Below, piece after piece: positions 32,701 to 43,291 of a stretch of DNA of 64,000 nucleotides. The stretch is taken from the NCBI GenBank assembly GCA_950022295.1, contig OX465595.1, positions 434,862,270 through 434,926,269 of the forward strand, written 5' to 3'. Position numbers and translations under genes: made by a program. The first letter of the stretch is position 1. Every line of letters begins with the position of its first letter. The notes under the pieces were generated by a model. That model was not told the DNA's origin. It saw only the letters and a program-made list of their open reading frames with translations, and searched no databases. The DNA is from Bromus sterilis (Eukaryota; Streptophyta; Magnoliopsida; Poales; Poaceae).

Positions 32701-34028
32701 TTCTAGTTTCTGTTTCCATGGTAGATGACCTTCAGAATCGTATCGCTGAACTGATTGCAGAACTCAATCAGCAAGGGCCAGCGCTTGCCGCAGCCAAGGA
32801 AGAAACGGCCCGACTGGAGGGGGTGGAAACCAACTTGACTCGAACTATCGAAGGCCTTCGCTCCGAGATGTCTGCCCTTGAAAAGAAACATCTGGCTGAC
32901 CTCATTGCCGTGACTGCTGCTGGTGACGGGCTCCTTGCTGAACGAGACGCATCTGTAGCTGCCCGACAAGCCTTGCAAGCCGAGAGGGACGAAGCGATTG
33001 CTACGCGGGACTCTCTCCGATAAGATCGTGATGATCATATCGCCAAATATGAAGAACTGGAGAAACGCAGCTATGAGGACACCACTAAAATGCGCCGCCG
33101 GGCCAAGGGCCTCTGCGACACAATGAGCGAGATGGACGCCCTTCTTAGTGGTAAGTGCCTCTTGCCTCCGAGTGCATCTCCGACTACACCCTTCTTTTGC
33201 GCTATTACTCACTTTCTTCTTCATGATGCAGAGGCCTGGCCTGAGTCTGAAGCAGCAGCCTATGCAGCCGTAGCTAAATCTCGGGAGGAGACCATCGCGG
33301 CCGGGGGGTCCTGCCAGCTTGATGATGACGTCTGGACTCGTCATGAGTATTTGATTGGAACAACAGCTAGCATTCCTGTCATCAAGGGGATTGCCTTGTC
33401 CTTCAAACTTGGCATTCTGAAGATTGCCGAGTTGTTGTGGTCGCCGACTGAACTCAAAATCGGACTTCAGAGGATGAAGCATGCTGCCAGCTCTTCTGCC
33501 GAGGTCCGCATGTCGGCTCCTCAGGATGAAGAAGACTCTGACAAGGGAGATGCTGCGAATGCTACCACTGAGCAGACTCGGACTCTTCTGAAGGCCATTC
33601 CTCGTCGGATCGACGTCCTGCTTAACTCCGCTGGTCGGACTGGCGCTGAAACCGCTCTTCAAACTGTATTGAGCTGGTACCCGCAGGCGAAACTTTCCAA
33701 GCTCCACAGCCTCAGAGAGAACGCCGCCGACGTGCTTGAGAAGACCTATGCTGAAGTGAACCGGCTTGCCAGCGCTATGGTGAACTGGTTTTCTCCTTAT
33801 GATTATACCCCATATCTTGACGAGGGAGGGAATCCGCTGGCTGCAACTTCTATCTCTGGCTTGGCCGAGGAGCTTTCTGACAGCGGTTCATCCCATACAT
33901 CTCCGAGGTACAAGCGAGCTGGGGCCACCTCTCCTGATGCACAATCGGAGCCAGACGTCGCTGCCGCACACGCCGACCCGACTGCTCCAACTGCCAGCTT
34001 GGCGTCTTCGACTGCCCCGATTCCTTGA
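29766..34028 (+). pseudogene. G1 antisense ORF (Tat extra gene, 'putative gypsy type transposon' family), 6 exons, one stop
   Basis: The exons are 29766-30701, 30779-31323, 31397-32195, 32504-32630, 32707-33150 and 33232-34028, with GT/AG borders and matching phases (3,648 nt). Exon 1 (312 codons) has the conserved plant block FIFLAHFERGFGLP, FFNLRAHNARTGAVVPS and SPEIVQSCKNWQTTFFY. This matches the family annotated as putative gypsy type transposon. Exon 2 is acidic (SSESDDDDADDGESSGESS). Exon 3 is Pro/Thr/Ser-rich. Exons 4-5 form a long coiled coil. Exon 6 ends with a conserved domain (WTRHEYLIG, AETALQTVLSWYPQ, MVNWFSPYDYTPYL). An in-frame TAA (33021-33023) in exon 5 breaks the copy. The function is unknown. 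It is transcribed against gag-pol. Confidence 0.8.
32225..32460 (+). repeat. Two tandem stem-loop repeats in antisense-ORF intron 3 (G1)
   Basis: Each unit of about 125-134 bp contains, in order, three hairpins. The first has 10-bp arms GTGGGTGCGC and complement closed by GCAA (32252-32275; second unit about 32382-32405 with a shorter perfect stem). The second is CCCGA-GAT-TCGGG. The third is CCGATTG paired to CAATCGG. The G2 element has three units at the matching place. Confidence 0.85.
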
Positions 34029-34827
34029 GCCGAACCATCGATGACGTCACCTAATGCAGCTTGCCGACCTTGGATCGGCCTTATCTTGCTTTTTTATTTC
34101 CGACTAGTTGCTTGTAAGACATTATTTTAATTCTACCGACACCCACTGGGTGTGACCTCAATGTAATGAACTCATTCGGCCTTAGGCCTGCTATTTCTTA
34201 TGCAATCCGACTGCCCATTTCTAGTTTTTACTTGTGCGATCGACTTTGCGTCTTTGTCGGTTTCCTTTATCGGTCTGCACTTGGGGGTGTTTACCTTGTC
34301 TGTATTGCTGCCGACATGCGGTCTGCAATCGGATCAAAGGTAGACTTCCAGCCAAGGTTCGATAAGCTTTTCATATTTACACGACAAGGTTTAACGCAAA
34401 GGATTCTGCAATGTTAGGAGCCGATTGCTCGCTACCGTGCTCGATGCCTTGGTTCGCGGCGCAATGGGTAACTTGTTTTATCGACTATGCCCTTTGCAGA
34501 GCTTTTCGAGTTGTTTCTCGGGAACTTGTACTGCTGACCGCCCCAACCGCTGCCTTCTCAATGCCACAAACACTTTTGTGAGTTGCGCTTGAGTTAGGTG
34601 CTAAGTTGAGTGCCAGCCCGCAGTCCCCATGCCTCGATGGCCTATTCGTCTGACCTCGTGGTCAGTCAGTCCCCGAGTGCGTTATGCACGTCTCGGGTAT
34701 GACTAAGCGTTGCCGACTTGGGCTAGCTTCTCGAATGAAATTATGCAAAGGTAATCGAATGCTCTTTTTCAGAGGCATGATAGCTTTACTGATCGTTTGC
34801 CGAATGGCGTACGTACATTTTTGCCGC
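34029..34827. other. Spacer between convergent antisense ORF and pol ends in G1
   Basis: No coding domain is present. The spacer is well conserved with 47645-48447 of G2. It includes the palindrome CACCCACTGGGTG (34140-34152), which is also found in the intron repeats. It should contain the 3' ends of both convergent transcripts. Confidence 0.5.
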
Positions 34828-35837
34828 TCAACTATAGAACGGACATAACAGCTCAGCGTTCCACGGCCGCTCCGTTTCTATTCCTGATGTGTCCTTATGC
34901 TGAGTGCCCTTGGTGCAGTCGATCAAATAATAGGAGTTGTTCTTGAGTGCACGGCTGATGACGAATGGTCCCTCCCAGGGTGAAGATAGCTTGTGCTTCC
35001 CGTCTGACTTCTGAATTCGGCGTAAAACCATGTCGCCCTCTCGGAAGGCGAGAGGACGAATCTTCTTGCTGTGGTAGTACCGCAACTTCTGCTGATAGAC
35101 TGCCGATCTGGATAAGGCCAGCAAACAGGTTTCTTCCTTGAGGTCGACGCCGTCCTCTCGTGCCAACCTGGCTTCTTCTTCAGTGTACAAGGCATGCCGA
35201 GGCGAATCAAACTCGATGTCGGATGGGATGATTGCTTCTGAACCATACACTAGGAAGAAAGGAGTGAATCCAGTCGACCTGTTTGGTGTGGTCCTTAAAC
35301 TGAACAGTACTGCGGGGAGTTCTTCAAATCATGCTCCGGGTTCCCTCTCAAGTGGTTCCACCAATCGAGGTCTGATACCCGAGAGGATGAGGCCGTTTGC
35401 TCTTTCTACTTGACCATTCGACTGTGGATGCGCCACAGACGCAAGATCAAGCCGAATGCCTTGCTGAGATGCATATCGAGCTAGTGCACCCTTTGCAAAA
35501 TTTGTGACATTGTCGGTGATGATGTTGTGAGGTACACCATATCTGCACACGATGTCGGCCACAAATCGGACCGCAGTCGGGCCATCAAGCTTCTTGATCG
35601 GGCGAGCTTCGATCCATTTGGTAAACTTGTCCACTGCAACCAGGAGAGATGTGTCATGCCGCTTCGGGCCCTATTGAATGGACCAACCATATCCAAACCC
35701 CATACTGCAAATGGCCATGCTATTGGGATTGTCTTCAATGCCGATGCTGGCTGATGACTTTTTTCCTTGAATCGCTGGCAACCCTTGCAATATTTCACCA
35801 AATTCTCAGCTATTGCGAGCGCGGTCGGCCAGTAGAA
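34828..35837 (-). pseudogene. G1 pol: integrase C-terminal half and catalytic core (downstream of solo LTR)
   Basis: The frame reads leftward with KYCKGCQRFK (end of the HHCC zinc finger), VWGLDMVGPF (first catalytic Asp), SIITDN-type IITDNVTNF (second Asp; the usual G after TDN is V), HPQSNGQVERANG (catalytic Glu) and MYGSEAIIPSDIEF. It ends RPWNAELLCPFYS at a TAG (34828-34830). A frameshift follows GMTHL near 35660 and further stops exist, so it is inactive. It was separated from its N-terminal half by the LTR at 35838-39953. Confidence 0.85.
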
Positions 35838-38800
35838 TGTCGGGACCCGGGTTTAGCGTATGCAAGCCTCGCTACAACACAATCATATAGAGAGCCGAGA
35901 ACCGTACCCACTTGTCTAAGCAGACAAGGCCAAGCACAGAACGTTCTCGGAAAGCATCGAACGTGAGGGGCATCCCATCCAGGCCGGATGATCAACTGAA
36001 ATGGGTCCTCATCGTCCGCACACAAGTCTAAATGATATGGGTGATGAACTCCCATACTCATAGACAAGTCGCCTCAACCATACTATCGATTGTATTATAA
36101 CCCTTACATAGACTTACTCCAGCCCGATCACTTAGTCGGGGTCTAGGGCGGGCTCGATCATACATCAAAGTGTGCACGAGACAGAGTCTCGAACAATCGC
36201 ATCGCGATGCCCCAAGCTGCGCACATCTAAGGGCCACTTGGTGTATAAAAGACCGCCAGCCAGATCACAACTAAGGTCTCGAAAACCCATACAAAGACAT
36301 GCATGTTATAAACATACACGCAGCACACATGCCTTGTATGAACATCAGGTATCATTGCAATTCTCTACAAAGTATACATTTTTATTAATAACTCTTACAG
36401 AGTGCACACAGAGATCACAAGAATGCGATCCAACATTACAACAAACAAACGGAAGCAAAGTAGGTCTGAGTACAGACAAGTTTAACAAATGGCTTAGAGA
36501 AGCCTTATCTAAAAACAAGCCCTCCACGAGGGAACCAGTCGTCTGACTGGGACTACACTAGCTTGGTCTTGGTCTGAGTCTTCATTCTTCGAGCTTCGAT
36601 TATAAGCCACCATCGGGGTCGGTGGTTCATCTAAAACATAGATTAAGCAAACGTGAGTACAAAATCGTACTCAGCAAGACTTACATAGGAGCTATACTAC
36701 TCATGCACATGTATCAAGGTAAAGGGAGGTGGGGTTTCACTTGCAGAAGTGCCAGCTTTGACTTGGCTAATCCTGAACTACGAGTACCAGACTTGAGGTA
36801 AGAAGCGTACACGAGTCCACTACATCTCTTCAACCAATTACACCACTACGGTTACTTCCTCGACTTCCCCACGAGAAGCACACCATAGCACTCACACTTA
36901 TCTGGGTGTATTTTAGAAGTATCCATTTCAAGTTGTCTAATAATCAAGCTAAGCTTTCCAAGCAGTCCATAACCGCGGACGCGGCTATTCGAATAGTTTT
37001 GTTAACCCTGCAGGGGTGTACCGCTACACACACATGATTATCATTTACCGCCTTTGATCTCGACACCATTCAAGGGGTGCCAGCGAGGATGCTCACCGCA
37101 ACTGTTACCTCATAGCCGATCTAGTCCGAGAAAGCCGCCTACTTGGGTTGGTTACCACAATCGTGAACACGGCCGGTTTACCGAAGTGGACCCAAGTGAT
37201 GTGTGCGTGGTGCATAAGCCGGTCTCGGATGAGCCGTTCTCTCACTTAGCATCCAGGCCACAGACCTACCAGAACTCCGAACTATTGCGACATCTGGACA
37301 TCGAAAGGGATGAGTTAGTAAGCTGAGAGGGGTCAGTGAGCCCAATGTGTGGTTGTACTCTTCATCTTGGATCACCACACAAGAACTCGGACTTAGGGCG
37401 GTGTTCAACGAGACAACCCACCGTGTACTCCTACACAGCCTCTCATCGTTCACCTCGTATTAGGGTCGATTCACCAACACTTTTCTACCATCATCAACAT
37501 GATCACTACCATCCCGACTCACATCACAGTAACAACATGGTATCATACTAAGCATGCAATAAGCGATAACATTTGCAGGGGCCACATGATATCAAACAAC
37601 TCCTACATTTGCTAGGATTGTGGTTTGCTTACTACTGTGACAAAATGATAGGTCATGCAAAGGAATGGGTTCATCTATGCGGTAGAAACGTAGCATGGTG
37701 ATCATCCTAAACAATGCATAAGAGAGACATGAGAGGGAAGTGGGATTTTATCGACATGATCAATGGGGGGTTTGCTTGCCTTGCTGACGAGTTTCGGGTT
37801 TTGGGTCTTCAACGAAGGGGGCAGCCTCCTGCTCCGGTTCCACCTCTACTCGACAAACAACAAGCAAAGTAGCAAAGTAAATACAATGCACAATCACATG
37901 ATGAAAGGTTGGAACTTGATGTATATGCTTTGATGTGTGAAGAAATTCAATTTAAATGGAGTATATTGCAAATTGAATTGCAAATTCAAACTCCACATTT
38001 GAATTCAAATTAACCAAGTTGCATGTGACATTGTTTGATCATTTTGAACCTTTTGGAAATGTGTATGATATGCCTCTGAAGTGTGGTTGAATTGGAGCAT
38101 AATTCCATGGTCCAAGTTGCAAGATCATTTGATTTGAATTTGAATTAATTTCAAATAAACCAAATGACATATGCTACTGGTCCCATTTTAAAATCAACTC
38201 CAACATAGTTGAAAGTTGCATATTTGGAAAGATAATTTTCTCCTGATCATTTTTCATATATTATTTGTCCAATTTGGAGTTAATATGAATTTTCTATGAA
38301 TTTCCAAAGTTTGGGGTATTTTCTGGAATTTCTGGAATTTCTTTAATTCAATTTAATTTTCTGGAAATTCATTTAATAGATTTAATGCGCCAGGCTGACG
38401 TCAGGGGGGGGGGCTGACAAGGGGGTCCCACCTGTCAGTGGCTGGGTTTAATTAACCGGTGGGTTAAATTAACCAGTGGCTTAATTAAGCCACTGGGCCC
38501 ACTGGTCAGTGACCCAGGGGTGGGTTAGGAGGTGGATTAGCGAGTGGGTTTGGGCTAACCCGCCGGCGGTTAAACGCCGGCAACCTGGCCACGGCGGCGT
38601 ACTCGCCGGAATGGGCTAGGGGCCACGGGAGAGGAAACGGAGGGCATCGGCTTGCTCCTGGAGGTCGTCCGCGTCGAGAGGAAGCATCAGGGGGTCACGG
38701 GGAGGTCGGAAGAGACGACGGCGGCGTCCTTGGCGGCAACAAAACCACGGCGAGGTTGGGGAAGAGGCTAGGGTGCACGGCTTGGGCTGAACTTGCATGC

Positions 38801-39953
38801 GTTCGAAAGCTAGAGCCACTGGGAGTCAAACGCGCGCGCTGGACGCGATGATGGGGCACAGGGGCGACCTCATCGTCGTCCATGGCGGGACATGCTTCGG
38901 CAACCATGGAAAAAACGGATAGAGGTGTTGCGGGGTGCTGGAAGCTTGGGGGAAACGCTCAGAAGCTCACTGCGGTTCGAACGGAAGCAACGGCAAGCTC
39001 GGGGAGCCTTCAACGGCGGCGAATCGACGACGGCGAGCTCGCGGGTCCAGCGAGAGGTTGAAGACGATGGCGTCGGCTCGGGGAGGAATTAGGGCTCCAG
39101 CTTCTGCGTGAAGACGAAGTCGAGGACGAGGAACACGGTGGACTTGCTGGCTTGAGCTCTAGGGCACGGTGGCCACGTCGTCCACGGCGGTGCGCTCCGG
39201 GGAAGCTTCGGGCGGCGACGAATTCGAGCACGGGAGGAGGAGGAGGAAGCTCTGGAGGGGGGGGGGGAATGGACGTGGCGTGCTCCAGAGCGTCTCCAGG
39301 TGCGAGAAGAGGCCACGGGGAGGCCTGGAAGCTCGAAGGCGTCGAGGTGGCGTCCACGGCTGGCTCGGTGGCATTCCACCGAGCAGCTTGGAGGCGCGGG
39401 GTGGGGAAGAAGACCCCTGTGCCCTTTTGGGCCGGCTGGGCTGGGTGGGCCGGCTTCGCCTGGGCGTCTGGTAAGGTTCCTTCTGCTTTCTTTTTCCTTT
39501 TCTGTTTTTCTTTTCTGTCATTTGTTTTGCTGAGCTAAAATAAATAGCTAGACATTTTATTAAATGCTGAAAACTTTTATATGGCCTCATAATAATATAG
39601 ACTAGCCACTTATAAAGTTTCAACATTTTTAAAATTCAAATAATTTGAATCTTAAATCAAATAGGGGTATTTCTTTAATTCCAAGGCACTGTTTGAATAT
39701 TTGAAAAATCTATGAGCATGGGATGGGTCCCACATCACTTGATATGTGATCACACTCATTTATAAGACTTTTCAAAAATCTAACATGATTTTTTGGAGAA
39801 GATTTTTATCCGGCCTTTTGAATTAATTCATCTGGGGGGGTTTCCTTCTCCCATTTTGATTTTGAAGTTGATTTCAAAGATTCCTTTTGAAAATTTTGAC
39901 ATGATGCAAGGTTACTCTGATCCTAGCACATTACCTAATAGAGGGTTCTGACA
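35838..39953. mobile_element. 4.1-kb solo LTR (Gypsy-like) nested in G1 integrase region
   Basis: This segment starts TGTCGGGACCCGGG and ends TTCTGACA. It is flanked by the 5-bp duplication TAGAA (35833-35837 and 39954-39958). G2 (near 49450) shows the uninterrupted site CAGTAGAAACC, which proves the insertion. The interior has no gag or pol domain. It includes an AT-rich half (37900-38390) and a GC-rich stretch (38400-39480) with only chance frames. The same sequence starts again at 61473. Orientation is weakly inferred as minus, because the reversed right end reads like a typical LTR 3' terminus GGTCCCGACA. Confidence 0.85.
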
Positions 39954-39958
39954 TAGAA

Positions 39959-41585
39959 ACCATGTCGGAAAGCTTTGCTGGCAATGGATTTTGCAGATGC
40001 ATGATGACCGCATTCACCCTGATGAATGTCTCTGAGCAATTCCAAACCTCTGTCCTCTTCTACACATCTCTGAAAGACACCGGTTGCACTTTTGCGCACT
40101 AGCTCGTTGTTGATTATCGTTTATGCCCAAGATCGGCGGCTGATTAGTCTTGACTCTGCTTCGTCTTCTGGGAGGACTTCGTCTGCTAGGAAATCTCTAA
40201 TCGGCTGTGCCCATGATGGCGCACTGACAACTACCATTACTGCTACATGCTGAGGTGGGACTTCTTCTTGGCTCTCGGTTCCTTGGCCACTGGCCTCTTG
40301 GATCTCGGCCTCTTGAACTTCTGTCATCTCGACTTCTGCCTCTAAACTGCCGATTGCGGCGCCTGGCACGCATTCGGCAGCCCCTGGTGGTGGCTGCTCG
40401 TCTGGAGTTGGAACTTATTCATTGCAATCAGCAGTTTCTAACATCATTGGCTCTTCTGAGGCTGTGCCACCTGGCATTGCCTCTGCTTGATTTTCTTTAA
40501 CCTTGCTCTTCTTGCGGCATTCGGCAGCCCCTAGCTTGCAATCGGCAGCCCCTGGTTTTCAATCGGCAGCCCCTGGTGCCGTCGGCTCTGCTGTTGCTGA
40601 CGCACCTTGGGCGCTGGAGTGCTTCTTCAGGGTTGGAATCTTTGCCGGTTGAGCTTCTTTTGCCTTTTTCAACGCTTCGAGGTCGGTCTCCGAGATGAAG
40701 ATGGACTCAGATTCTGGGGATGGTGTGATGGATGGCTTCTTGATGTGCTCAAGCGACACACCTGGTGGGATAGCTTGCCTTGTTGAGCCGAGCTTGGACA
40801 GCGCATCTGCTGCTTCGTTGTTTTCTCTCGGCACATGGTGGAACTCGCATCCTTCAAAGTACCCACTGATCTGCTGCACCAAGAAACGATAGCTTGCCAT
40901 ATTTGCATCCTTTGCATCCCAGGTGCCTGTGCACTGCTATACTACTAGATCGGAGTCACCAAAGCACTCAATATTCCGAATGCCGATTTCCTTGGCAAGC
41001 TTGATACCATGCACAAGGGCTTCGTATTCGGCGACGTTGTTTGATGCTGCGAAGTGAATCTGGAGCACATATTGTAGTTGATCTCCTCTTGATGAAGTAA
41101 GTACTACGCCAGCCCCTAGGCCGCTCTTCATCTTGGAGCCGTCAAAATGCATTCGCCAGAAATCCGATCCTGGAAGCTGTGGCGTATACTGAGTTTCGGC
41201 CCAGTCCACCAGGAAATCGGCCAATGCTTGCGACTTGATTGCAGTTCTCGGCTCATACTGGATGCCATGGTTGGCGATCTCGATTTCCCACTTCGCCACT
41301 CTTCCGGTTGCATCTCTGCTTCCTATGATGTCGGCCAATGGAGCCGAGCTGACGACGGTGACCTAGTGAGCTTGGAAATAAGGTTTCAGTCTCTTTGCTG
41401 CCATGTATACTCCATAGCACATCTTCTGGTAGTGAGGGTAGTTCTGCTTGGACGCCGAGAGCACTTCACTAATGTAGTACACGGGTCGCTGAATCTGATG
41501 TGCCTTGTCCTTCTCGGGCCGCTCCACCACCATAATTGCACTGATCACCCGATTGGTTGCCGCAATGTACAACATCATTGGCTCC
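39959..41585 (-). pseudogene. G1 pol: RNase H, archaeal-like second RNase H and linker
   Basis: Reading leftward from the G2 junction: RT-linked RNase H (MLYIAATNRVISAIMV, VYYISEVLSASKQNYPHYQK), then the second RNase H (WRMHFDGSKMKSGLGAG, NVAEYEALVHGIKLAKE, CFGDSDLVV, NNEAADALSKLGS). A long acidic linker follows, then the segment leading to the integrase (SAPSWAQPIRDFLADEVLP). In-frame stops occur at 41363-41365, 40937-40939 (CAG to TAG compared with G2) and 40559-40561. The dual RNase H places the element in the Tat clade. Confidence 0.85.
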
Positions 41586-42596
41586 TGTCGTCGATATGTG
41601 ACGTCAGATGCCATGGGATGGCTAAAGTGAGGGGAAGACGCGAGGGAGAAGATGTCGATGGTGCCAGAATCGGGTTGGGTACAAGCACGGTAAAGGACAC
41701 CACGACGTACCCAGGTTCGGGGCTCTCCGGAGAGATAACACCCCTACTCCTGCTTGTCTCTTATATATCAATGCTCTGGCTACAATAACTGCTTCTCTAT
41801 CTTCTCAGGGGAAGGTGAGCACCACCGCCGTGGGCAAGGCTCTTTCCTGCTTCCCTGAGGAGTTACTACTAGCCGTAAATGAACAGAGAGGAGAATGAGT
41901 GAATGGTGATCTTGAGCGGGTCGTCCCCCACGCAGGAGGGGTACCCGGGCTCTTATAGTGTGAGCCCAGGGTACTTCGGTAACTTCACTGCCGAATGGGC
42001 CCAGCTGTCATCCTCTAATCGGCCTGGGCCCACCAACTGCTCCTCTCCGGGTGATCCGGATCCTACGAGCGGCGGCCCATGCTGTAGACCCATAGGGCAT
42101 GGAGATGAACAGTGGAGCTAGGAGGTGCGGTCTTGTCGCCCTGTCCGCGGAATCAGCGGAGAGGTCGACACCGTATCTCCACCATATCTTCGACATGACT
42201 TGGCCTTCCTGCCACCCAGATATCTCGGGATAGTGCATTTATGACCTCGTAATCATACCCCCGACTGGCGTCGAGGTCGACTTCCTCCAAGGGTAGTAGG
42301 CTATTCCGATTGCGCCTGGGCCGACTGGTGGTTCTTGGCAAGGTCGATTGCTCTGGGCAATCGGCCTTCTAGGTGCCTGCCTCGGTCCAGCCGCGGACCA
42401 ATCGGATGATCGTCTTTGTGAAGGAGTGGACCGATTGCGCCTGGGCCGACTGCCGGCATTTGATACGGCTGATAGCCTCGGAGCAATCGGCCGTACATCT
42501 TCCCAGCTCGGCCCAGCTGCGGCCCAATCGGTCCCTCCTTGTCTTGAAAGAATGCTTCTGCTTGGGTTAGCCTACCCGGGTACCAATCCCCCGACA
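41586..42596 (-). repeat. G2 3' LTR
   Basis: The LTR is 1,011 bp and is homologous to the G1 LTRs. The TATA palindrome is at 41941-41974 with one unpaired base. It is followed on its interior side by the same purine-rich tract as in G1. Confidence 0.95.
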
Positions 42597-43291
42597 GTAG
42601 CCCCTAAAGCTGTAAAGGTTCCACGGTCATTTGACCGCGGGGCCTTTGCAGTTTTTAATCTTTCTTCGACACCTTCCGACTGCTATCGCTTCATCGAGTG
42701 CGTCATTCCGAGTTCGTCGACCGACTAGGAGATCGCACTCGGCTGGTCGAAACTTCGTCCGATTGGATTTGGTTCGCCTCCAATTCGTGTCTTCACCTTT
42801 TTGAGAATGAAATCTTTCGTCGATTACATTCCAACGGTTACCTCCGATTCTCCCGGGATATGGTCAATGAGCCGGGACCCACGACCCACGCGCGACTTGA
42901 CGTAACTAAAGGTCTCGACCCCCACATCGCACGCCTCGCCTTTCGCGCCAGGATTCCTTGCGCTGGTCTGCCGGTTGGCCTTCCTATGTGCTAGGCCACA
43001 CCGAGCCACACAGCCGCAAACGCATCCCACTCCCCTCCCCCGCCGCCCATATAAGCCACAGGGGAGGGTCCTTTGCCTCTTCCTTCTCCCAGACGCCATC
43101 TTCCTCCTCCAGCTCTTGCTCTCCCGCGCCATTGTTGCTCCACTCGAAGCTCCTTGCTGCTCCTGCGACTCGACCTCTGCGCGTTGGATCTGCTCCGGCC
43201 ACGGACCCGTGCGCTCCGCCGCCTCTGCGGTAACTCCTCACCGTTGCTCTCGCGCTCCTCGTCCCTCTTATTCTCTCCGCCCGCGAACGCC

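Noticed and set aside
38616..39626. Gene-like GC-rich ORFs on both strands
   Set aside because: They are inside a solo LTR with defined TSDs; no domain is recognised.
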